Source: Thereva unica (taxonomy: Eukaryota; Arthropoda; Insecta; Diptera; Therevidae). Taken from it: a stretch of DNA of 64,000 nt. Both the position numbers and the translations under genes were made by a program. The stretch is from positions 100,525,248 to 100,589,247 of the forward strand of contig OX465281.1 in assembly GCA_949987705.1 (NCBI GenBank), read 5' to 3'. How positions within the stretch are numbered: the first letter of the stretch is position 1; every line of letters starts with the position of its first letter. Positions 55,386 to 64,000 of the stretch are shown in pieces. The notes beneath the pieces are model-generated. The model saw nothing but the letters and a program-made list of their open reading frames with translations. It did not search any database and was not told the origin of the DNA.

Positions 55386-55852
55386 TTAAGGGGTCGTCCA
55401 TTAATTACATGAGGCATTTTGGGCCAGGGGTCGAGCCGAATCTCACTCAATCTCACGTAATTCAAGTGCAATAATATTCATGGCCTCAACGAAAACTTCG
55501 AGGAGCTCCAGACTCACGCCGTGAACACACGCGAAAAAGCGCGAACGCGTATGCGGACTGCAGGCCCCATACAGTTGGCGGCCGGTGCAAGTGTGGTAAT
55601 ATTTGGCCTCAAGGCAAAAACCTTCAGGCGGCCTATGTGTAAATGGAAGCCTTAAGATATGACTAAATCCTACACAACCTCCAGAAAGTAGCATAGTAGT
55701 AGATTACTAAGCCGCCTACGGCCAGCTAAACGCGCGACTCCGCGAATACTGCAGTGTATGAACCAAGTAGCACTGAATCACGAAAAGGCCTTTAGAATAT
55801 AGAAATACAGGAAGGCATACGCCAAATTTTAGCGTAATGAAATTCTTGTCGA

Positions 55853-56143
55853 GTGAGTGATAACGTTCAGGTAATTGTGTGTCCATTACAAGCGGAAAAG
55901 AGAGTGGAAAAGAGGATAGGTAAGAAGGAGTTAGTCAGGAGTAGTAAGACCTATGAGGTGCACCAGCGAGGGAGACCCAACCTTCGCTGGAAGGATGGTG
56001 TAAAACAGGACGCGCTTAGGGATGTCAAACTGGTTGAAATCGCCGCAGAATCGGGGCCGGTGTCGAGAACAGTTGCGAGACGCCAGGACCGGATCCCTGT
56101 TGTAGAGCCGTTAAAGAAAGAAGAAAAAGACGAAGAAGTCTAA
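55853..56143 (+). pseudogene. LINE RT C-terminal fragment
   Basis: RGRPNLRWKDGVKQDALRD and VARRQDRIPVV resemble the GRPxxRWxDxVxxD end of LINE reverse transcriptases. An AAG/GAA-rich 3' tail follows. Short and 5'-truncated. Confidence 0.5.
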
Positions 56144-56595
56144 ATTATCAGTTATCTCAAATAAAATCTTGCACACGACCAGCCCGATTTCCTCTGGTTA
56201 TGTAAATACTAGAGATTTTTTAAAATTTGAAAAACCTCACTAGTGATTAGATGGAGGAGGGAGTCGAGCCAAATCTCACGACATCTCACCAGGGGGGGCG
56301 GGGGGTACTGTCGATAAATTGAAAAAATCACCTAACATAATCTAAAATAACTCGACACATGTTTTTCTTGTTAGTTTTTTTGAGTTTCTGAAAGTTTAAT
56401 TTAAGTGTTGCCGCAATAAAATCAGAAGTGCCAGAACTTTTGGGTGATACTGAGTTCAGGCGAGCCGTGGCCCGTAAAACAAAAAAATATTACTTTCTTC
56501 ACTTTGTCGAAATGGTCCAGATAAGATTTCTAAATAAATGCATTAACGACTCCTTAAGATTGATATTGATACAAATACACGAATAAATGGTAGTA

Positions 56596-57624
56596 AGGAG
56601 TTTTCCATTAATTACGTGAGCTGATTTTGTCGATTTTTCGACCCCTCTTTACTCTTCTGGGTGAGATGTGAGATTTGGCTCGACCGCCCCCAAAAATTTA
56701 ACGTAAGTTTTTTCAAATTTTAAAAATTTATAATATTTACACTAAAAACATGCACTTACACCGTAGGGTGGCCGGTGGCGGTTAAATAATCGAGGCGTTC
56801 GCATAATTGCGATAAATATTTTTGTGTAGGATTTAGCCATACCTCAGTGGAGAGACACGTTTTACTTAATTTAACCCACTTTTCTCGCTAACACCGATAT
56901 ATCTCCTGTCTCAGTGGGAGAAGAAAATGGTCAACCAGTCGCCCTAGCTATAATCAATCTATAATTTCTCATATCGGCCCGCCTGGAATACAATTCCTAT
57001 ATCTGCGCAGGCGCCTCAAAAACCACCTCGCATTGCCTCGACAAGGTACAAAATCTACAAACTACTCATGGTGATGGTCCCTTTCGCGCCTCTGTAGCCC
57101 TTTTATGCTGTTTCACTGAAATTCAGAATATCCTGCCTACACGGCAATATTTTTCCCGCAACGCAAGACTAGCCTGCTCGGCCCACCCCCGTACCCTGCA
57201 ATCCAACTGCCATGGGCACAATACGATATAGATGTTCGTTTATGAATAGAATAACTCGACTGTGGAATAATCTTTTACATTCAGTATTTCGGAACACGTG
57301 CAACATCTTAGAGCTTAAACGTAACGTTAATCAACTTTTCCTTGAGCACCACCAGACCCCCCTCCCTTAAGCTTTTGTATTCTCCTCTATTGTTCAAACT
57401 AAGCTTATTACTAGACATTAGACTAGACTGGACCATGACCTTAATTCGTAGCACAAAGGGTGGCCCTAAGCTTGTTTTCAAATAAAAAAAGATTAATTTC
57501 TTTCTTGCGGATAAAAATTACGTAATATTTGCCTAGACCCTCCTCTCCCCCACGTGAGATTGGATGAGATTCGGGTCGAATCCCTCCCCTCCTCAACGCC
57601 ACTCGTAAGTAATGTAAAACCCCT
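56596..57624. mobile_element. Candidate TIR element hosting a LINE A fragment
   Basis: AGGAGTTTTCCATTAATTAC at 56596 is mirrored by AGGGGTTTTACATTACTTAC on the minus strand at 57624. A related end, GGGGTCGTCCATTAATTAC, occurs at 55390. Both are followed by GAATCTCA/CTCGACC-type stretches. No clear target duplication. Confidence 0.4.
56940..57480 (+). pseudogene. LINE A 3' fragment
   Basis: ATAGAATAACTCGACTGTGG and the following 3' end (to the ACTAAGCTTATTACTAGACA stretch and an A run near 57482) parallel 48175-48440 of LINE A. The coding part is broken. Confidence 0.75.
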
Positions 57625-58034
57625 AACAAAAAAATATGAGTGTGCTTAAGACCACACTTTAGAAGTAAAAATTTTGTGCCCAACGGCTAGTAATATGCAA
57701 TAGATATAGAGGAAAGTCTGTCGGATCTATAGTAGGATTGAGAAAATTCAGGCCAACGAAAGATGCAGGAAGAATAGTGACGAATCTACTGAAGGACTTG
57801 ATACAAATACTATTTGAAAATATCAATATTTATGAATTCCTATTTACATTAAAACCTAAAAGTAACCGAGTAAAAATAATTTTTATTGGCTAATTTTCTT
57901 AAAAGCATACACGAGGTGCACCTAGTACGTATAGCATATAAGTGCGCATCCCACACGGTGATGCACGCTTCCGCTACAGGCATGGATACTACCGCCACAG
58001 GCACGAAAATCTAAACATTCACCTCATGGAAGTA
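57625..58034. other. No gene recognised
   Basis: Unassigned sequence between a candidate TIR element and a MITE. Confidence 0.4.
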
Positions 58035-58348
58035 AGCTGGTGACATATGCAAGCGTACATGCATTGCATTCAGAGGTTCATAAAATTGCATGTTTTTTTT
58101 TCGTCCCGGCTTTCACACATAGCCCGAAAATCTAAGTAACGAGTGCATGCAAGGTGCATGTGTTTGTTGTGGATATTTGTGTGGGCTATTTCGAATGCGG
58201 CATTACATAAAAAGTTAAAAGTAGTCCGACCTTTGCGTGGCATGCATTCCATTCATGGAACATTCCGTCAGGTCGCATTTGAATACACACACTTCTATAT
58301 AATTTATCAACGAATTGAACGCATGTACGCTTGGATATGTCACCAGCT
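58035..58348. mobile_element. 314-bp MITE with AGCTGGTGACATAT ends
   Basis: AGCTGGTGACATATGCAAGC (58035) is inverted at 58348, and GTA is duplicated (58032-58034, 58349-58351). It shares ends and the inner CATTTGAATACACACACTTC stretch with the longer copy at 41577-42262. Confidence 0.85.
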
Positions 58349-59946
58349 GTATGCATGCTCCGCTCGCGCTACATTCATGATCATTAATAATCGCATCGGC
58401 ATAGACTATTCCAAACCCAAGTATTGTTTTACCAAGCAGTCCGCCAACCACATCCAATGAAGCTTTACCTACGCGAGCCGCTTTACCTACGCGAACGAGA
58501 GCCAGTCTACTTGAGTATGGTATTGGCACTCTTTATGGCCACCTAGCCAATTACCTGATTTCTTCGTCCCATACAATCTTTTAGGGAGCCAATTAATTTT
58601 AAAGGGAGCAAAAAGAAATGCAAAAAACAATCAACCTTTTTTCAAATTCTTCTTTCTGGGCGGAGTTGAAAATAGTTTATTTTAGCTGATTAAACCGCAT
58701 TAGAAGCATAAAGTTGAAAAAACATTTTTTTTTTTCAAACCTTTATATTTTCAGACGATGTAGGGATAGTTTCAGCCCTTTACTATTATCCCTTATCATA
58801 AAATTTGCTTTGTTATAAATCAACCACTTTTGAATATAAATATTGCAAAAAATGTATTTTGTTGGATTGTTTTTGATTATAATTAAAATTATCGCGGAAA
58901 TCCTTAAAAAAGGGAGTTTTTAAGCATATTTGAAGGTGACCATGCATATTTTAAAACTGTGGGACCCTGTATAGCTCACTGGTATGAGCTGGACTGTTAT
59001 ATGTATGTACGAGGTGATTAGGACTGCACAACCTAATCAATTTAGTAGCAGTTTTTTGGTTAAAGAAAACACTTGAGTTGCTGTTCGTTCTCAACTGAAT
59101 TTTAATTTTCCAGAGCTTAATTTATATTTTTACATTTGTGCAACATAATCATTTTTTTAATATTATTAATTAGAGCAACATTAATCAATAAGTTATTGAC
59201 TTGTTGCGTGGTTGCGGTGATCGTAATTATATTTTATTATTGAGTCAGCTACATGAATGACTCGGACGCTTGTGGCATACTTATAGTTTTGTTTGCTGTG
59301 CAAACAGACCCCGATTTTCGTAATTAGCGACCCAAAAAACATGTCAGGAACGATTTTCACAACAATGTAATGTTTTGACATAAACGATTCGTCGATTTGT
59401 GCAAGTTAAAAAAATTGTAATTTAAAAAGGGGAAAGGTCCAGCACATCTCACCAAAGGGGAAGTGGGTGCCAATTTAAAACAAGAGCACCTCACACATTT
59501 AATTCACTACTCCCTTTTGGTATTCTAAGCACCCAAACCACTGGACATACGGTTTTAACAGCTTAGGTTTTATCAATTGAAGCGTGCAAAAAGTATTTTA
59601 TATTGGGGACAATAACAAAATAAACGTAAGAAAGAAGTACTGTTCATTTCTTCTTTCATTTTTATACTTGTTTACATCGTTTGGCATTTTAAGAAAGTCT
59701 CAAGTGCTTATAAAGCAGATCTACTTGCTCAGGCTGCGCCGAAAATTCTTGTCGTATATGCCGCTTCCAACATGTCAGTCAACTCCAAAGTGTCCGCGGC
59801 ATAAGCCCGGCCAGTGACCACAAGAAAAATCTCAAATAATTCACCTCTACATAATGGTGAATTTGTATTCCTATAATGAGATAAAGCAAAGTCTGGGCGA
59901 CAACGTAGCTAACATGCCAGAAAATTTATGCAGTAAGGCAGAGTGT
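58349..59946. other. No gene recognised
   Basis: Unassigned, AT-rich. An 18-bp tandem duplication (GCTTTACCTACGCGA) occurs at about 58461-58497. Confidence 0.4.
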
Positions 59947-60055
59947 GGGCATTTTCATAAACGCAAGACTGCCGCAACACTGCAGAATTCAGCTACAGAC
60001 TTCCAATTGCTGAATTCTACAATGTTGCGGCAGTCTTGCGTTTTTGAAAATGCCC
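59947..60055. mobile_element. 109-bp palindromic MITE
   Basis: GGGCATTTTCATAAACGCAA at 59947 is mirrored to 60055 almost perfectly over about 48 bp, with a short loop. TGT is duplicated on both sides (59944-59946, 60056-60058). Its single-stranded form would fold completely. Confidence 0.8.
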
Positions 60056-60420
60056 TGTATTTTAACTGTTGCACACACAGCCCCGGGTTTCTTCGTCTCT
60101 TGTACCCCGTCTGCCCCATTTCCCATCGTTATACGAAAGTTCTGACGATTTTTCATGTGTGAGAGCGTTACGCGAATGAAATTGATTCACTCTCATGTAA
60201 ATTTTTTTAAGCAAACGTCCCTAAAGAAGTTTTACTTCAATAATCAAAAAATCACCCGTTGCTAGGACATTATGAGTTGATGGATTAAATAAGATTCGCA
60301 ACCTAATTGTAAAGTTCAAGCTATTCAAATTCGATTTCAACAACCAACCAGAATTCGAATTAAAAGCTAAGATAAATGATGTATTTATGACGGAAAACGA
60401 TTGATGGTCGTTTTAATTAT
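60056..60420. other. No gene recognised
   Basis: Unassigned sequence. Confidence 0.4.
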
Positions 60421-61140
60421 GGTGAATATAGGATTTCTACCTTCAGCTCGGCACGATGGCTGGAGGAGAAACTTGCACCATTTAAGGAATCCCAAGCACT
60501 GAGATGCTTGTTTGGAGATTTGGAATATGTGGTCATTCCATCGCAAGCCTTTGGTAAATGTCGCGCTAAGATGTTAAGGGATAGTTTAACATGTTCCACT
60601 AACACGAACTGATAGGTGTTGCACTTTTTATTGGAAATAATACAGTACTTGGTTTTTGGAGGGATGAATTCGACACGATCCTTAATTCTTTTACGCTTAC
60701 GCTTAGTTTAATGTCTTTATTTATGGAGTTCGACATTAGTCCGCGGTCATCAAAACAGGATTTGGCATGTGGGTGTCTTGCATTTTCGAGTAACGCAGGG
60801 TACCGTCGTCAGCGAAACTGAGAAGTGGTTTGGAGGGGATTGAAAGATCATTTATAAAGATAAGAAATGTGGCCGCTGAGATGGGCTGAGGTCCAGATTT
60901 GACGCCATTATATACTACCTTCATTGAACGGTCGGAAAGGAAACTCTCAATCCATTACTGTAGAAATGACTCAACTCCAACAGCTTTGAGTTTAGCTAAC
61001 AGGGCTGAGTGCCAAACTCTATCGTAAGCCTTGGAGATTTCCAATGAAACCAAACTAGATTTACCAATTTCATGCAGACTTCGGTTTGATCCTGGCGGAA
61101 TTATTTTGAAGAAAATTAAACCTTGTTCAATTTTTAATTA
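60421..61140 (-). pseudogene. LINE A RT fragment
   Basis: The minus strand encodes FLIFINDLSIPSKPLLSFAD and DDGTLRYS plus upstream VVYNGVKSGPQPISA, the RT motif B/C region of LINE A, with several breaks and deletions. The 5' part includes a block that is repeated about 504 bp to the right. Confidence 0.75.
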
Positions 61141-61640
61141 CTTATTATAATAAGGTTAAAAAAATGGGTGGTTCAAATATGTAAAGAAGAAAGGTTCAAA
61201 AAGATGCAGCCGAACTTTAGTATACAAACATAATATAACCAAATGTTCTTCTACGTATACAGGGAGTCGCATGTGGGTGTCTTGCATTTTCGAGTAACGC
61301 AGGGTACCGTCATCAGCGAAACTGAGAAGTGGTTTGGAGGGGTTGAAAGATCATTTATAAAGATAAGAAATGTGGCCGCTGAGATGGGCTGAGGTCCAGA
61401 TTTGACGCCATCATATACTACCTTCATTGAACGGTCGGAAAGGAAACTCTCAATCCACTTCTGTAGAAATGACTCAACTCCAACACCTTTGAGTTTAGCT
61501 AACAGGGCTGAGTGCCAAGCTCAGACAAACTAGACTTACCAATTCCATGCAGACTTCGGTTTGATCCTGGCGGAATTATTTTGAAGAAAATTAAACCTTG
61601 TTCAGTTTTTAATTAGGTACTTATTATAATAAAGTTAAAA
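60765..61640. repeat. 504-bp tandem duplication of LINE sequence
   Basis: The block from GCATGTGGGTGTCTTG (60765) recurs at 61269, through the RT region and the CGGTTTGATCCTGGCGGA stretch to an AT-rich end. The second copy lacks about 37 bp near 61525. Confidence 0.85.
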
Positions 61641-61986
61641 AAAATAGGCCGTTTTCGAGTTAGGGCTTTTTAAATTTTGTTGTTTGGAAAAATTAATGAA
61701 GTTTAATGAGCTAAAGTAAAAAAAGACAATGTTCTATTCCAAAGAATAGGGTATCTGTTTTTAACGACAGGACAGAGGCTTTCATTTGATAAATAAAATA
61801 AATACAGTACGGCCCAGTGATTGTTAATTTCAAAATCCTGACCATTAACCTAACAGTGCAAATTTCAGCTTTCAGAAAATCGCGTAAGTTCACACGTTCT
61901 CTCCAGACGATTTATATTATTTATATTATGAATTTTATTTATTTTGTTGCATTTTTAGGAATTGGTAGGGTCGGAATAGTTGTCAA
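61641..61986. other. No gene recognised
   Basis: Unassigned AT-rich sequence before the SINE. Confidence 0.4.
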
Positions 61987-62428
61987 GGGGCCTCGGTAAC
62001 CTAGGGAGTAAGGCATCTGGCTACCATCCCAGAAGTCCCGGGTTCGAATCCCGGCCAGCCCCACGGTACTTCGCCTTTTCCACTTTCTTTCTTTTTCTTC
62101 CCTCTTTACATTCCTGATTCCTGCTCTCAGAGCCTTCCTTCGCGCTTCCCCGCTCCACCAAAGCGCATGTCATCGGTTGGTTGATGAGATTCAACTCGTT
62201 TCAAGAGGCATAACCATCCAGCAATCTGTTTCTCGATACCCCGATGTCAGAGTCGCGATAGTAATGGTTGGAACTAGGTGGACTAAAAATATCGCAGGTA
62301 GGTTGTGGCAGTTCCTTCCTCCCCGACTAAAGCTGCTCGACATTGCACTCTATATGAAGAAAATAGATTGTCAACAGTATAAAAGGCCTTTCTTGAGACT
62401 CTAGCCTTTCACATTAAAAAAAAGATAA
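61987..62428 (+). mobile_element. tRNA-derived SINE, copy 2
   Basis: The tRNA-like head (61987-62062) has the same B box GGTTCGAATCC and TCTGG/CCAGA anticodon-like stem. The body (CGGTTGGTTGATGAGATTCA and ATGTCAGAGTCGCGA) matches copy 1 at 8870-9288. It ends in an A-rich tail near 62417-62428. Confidence 0.85.
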
Positions 62429-64000
62429 GTATTTTTTGAACTTTGTTTATCTACTCTGTCTTTTTTTATTTAGGTCATAATTCCGGACTCAGTAGTTTAA
62501 TTCATCCGAAAGCAGCGGTCTTCGCGAAATGTAGATTTTAATTTTAGGTAAATGTTTTTAATGGTGTTAATTTAACAGGATTTCTACATTTTTAGTATCT
62601 TTAACCAAGAAATTTTTATCTTCTTTAAACAAAAAGAATGACCAGGATAACTGATAGGAATTTATCCCGAAACACAACCAAGCCCAAAATACCACTGCCC
62701 AAAGAATAATCGTCAAAATAAACTTAAACCATAAACAGAAAGCTAGAGTCAACTTTATTATCAATCTTAACAGAAAGCAATTTTCTAAAATTCGTCAATT
62801 TACATTTTCACGTCACTTCAATTTATGATTATTATCATAGTAAGGGATATTTATGATAGAATTTTTTGCTAAAGATCACTTTGCATTTAATTATAAATTT
62901 CGGCATAAAATTTCTTCAAAACTTCTAATATGCACTAAAAAGTCCCCATCGAATAATCGTAAAACTCCAAATGGATCTCCTCGCAAATTGATTAGAGACA
63001 ACTGCTGTAAAAACACAGCAAAGTTTGCAGCCCACTGTTTTATGTCTGGCTATAAAATTTATGTTAGCACTTATCCAGTACGCTGATGTGGATGTATTCA
63101 TGAGGGGAAGGCATCCCGAAACCCGAATACCCGAATATACACAATCCAACCAGGCAGTCACTAAGCAAAACCGTTGAGCATAAGGACATTAAAGAGGGAG
63201 CAGTCTGCAGACAGGGTGGATTTCTCCCTTTTGCCGGAACACATAAAATTTTACGAGCAAAAACATTAAACGGCTGCCATGGCAACCCCGTCGAAATACC
63301 GTATGAACGCGACAGGGTTGAAATCTTATAATAAAAACAACAGCAAGGCATCAAACAGCAGCAGACATCCAGAGCGAGCTAGAAATGTGGAAAATTGGTG
63401 GATGAAACGAGGAAATTCCTCCAACTGACTCCTTGAGTCCTTGATAGTGCTTTTGTTTGCGAGGTCGCATGTCAGTTACTCTGCATCGAGGTGGTTGGAG
63501 AGATTCGCCAAAATGGTGGTGGTAAGTTCGATCTGTTCCGCCATGGTAATACCACTGGGGAACAATTATCGAAAGTTGCACTGGTTACTCCCAGCGAATT
63601 TATGGAACAGAACCTGCTGCGGCAATAACTCTCTGCGAAAAGTTTGAAGTCAACTTCTTTGTGCAGACAGTTCAAAGTAGATGGAATTCCTACGAGAATA
63701 TTGACCAACATCCTTCAGCGAAAAAGTCCTCCTTGAGAAATGAGAGCTTCGCTGCTTTTGATTATATTTGTCTGAGTAAAATTATACGTATTAACGAAAT
63801 TGATTTTTTTGTCCGAAAGTACACTTTGAACTAGAGTGAAAAGTTTATTTTTAAGTGCTTTAATGGTATATGTTTGTTAGTCGGCATCGTTGTTCTTTGA
63901 TAGCACTTTGGAATACAGCAACCAGGGTCCAAAATTTACTCCAATTAGATTTCCCTTTTGAGTGCTAGTAGACCCACATATTGACTAAAGTCACAATTTA
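62429..64000. other. No gene assigned
   Basis: Short frames of 60-96 codons occur on both strands at 62900-63720, but none has a domain I recognise. The region 63340-63720 looks less AT-rich than its surroundings and could hold a degraded retroelement or exon. Confidence 0.3.

Larger units (their letters stand above)
54803..56469. mobile_element. 1.67-kb DNA element with CACGG ends (Chapaev-like)
   Basis: CACGGCTCGCCTGAA at 54803 and its inverse at 56469 open inverted repeats of about 140 bp (through CCCAAAAGTT, the CAACACTTAAATTAAAC stretch and CATGTGTCGAG). GCCC is duplicated at 54799-54802 and 56470-56473. CAC ends and a 4-bp duplication recall Chapaev-type transposons. No transposase remains. 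A piggyBac-type MITE and a LINE tail are inserted. Confidence 0.65.

Noticed and set aside
62900..63720. A host exon or gag gene
   Set aside because: Several short frames on both strands look coding-like, but none has motifs I can name; left unassigned.

Overview
The window reads as repeat-dense DNA from a higher fly (Diptera, probably Brachycera). The main reason is one long exon at 53092-53963 (minus strand) whose immunoglobulin domains closely follow the fly receptor-like pseudokinase off-track (otk/PTK7). The mix of BEL/Pao, Harbinger, Helitron/Helentron, Penelope and LINE sequences also fits. I see no other confident host gene. Almost everything else is transposable elements, many nested inside each other, with introns of about 50 bp in one transposase gene.

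Layout. 0.96-8.1 kb: an intact BEL/Pao retrotransposon (identical 233-bp LTRs, 5-bp duplication, one 1739-codon gag-pol frame) sits inside a 1.08-kb Harbinger-type element, itself inside an older inverted-repeat element. 8.9-9.3 kb and 62 kb: two copies of a tRNA-derived SINE. 9.6-12 kb: remnants of a gypsy-like LTR element and a BEL gag. 12.2-19.1 kb: two inverted pieces of a Helentron (helicase plus endonuclease), a Harbinger element with transposase and MADF genes, a nested SANT-domain element, and a short Helitron with clean ends. 20.0-27.5 kb: a 7.5-kb fold-back element with about 700-bp inverted arms, CACAGTG termini and a 5-bp GC-rich target duplication (Transib-like), carrying palindromes, a higher-order satellite and a ubiquitin-protease fragment. 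27.55-41.16 kb: a Helitron whose leader holds a dense array of heat-shock elements, a TATA box and a 5' UTR intron; it is interrupted by a young LTR element (1758-bp LTRs, no pol) and by a Penelope fragment. 41-52 kb: LINE fragments of several families, MITEs and a second Penelope fragment. 53-54 kb: the otk exon. 54-64 kb: a CACGG-ended element with a nested piggyBac-type MITE, LINE fragments, small palindromic MITEs and the second SINE.

How it fits together. Most genes here serve transposition: gag-pol proteins, transposases with DNA-binding partners, Rep/helicase proteins and LINE endonuclease/RT. Most are broken. The structures I would look at first are the heat-shock-type promoter of the Helitron, the array of nine covarying hairpins in the transcribed part of the 1758-bp LTRs, and the fold-back element whose ends match the RAG recombination heptamer. 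Family assignments come from motif recognition by eye, without any search.
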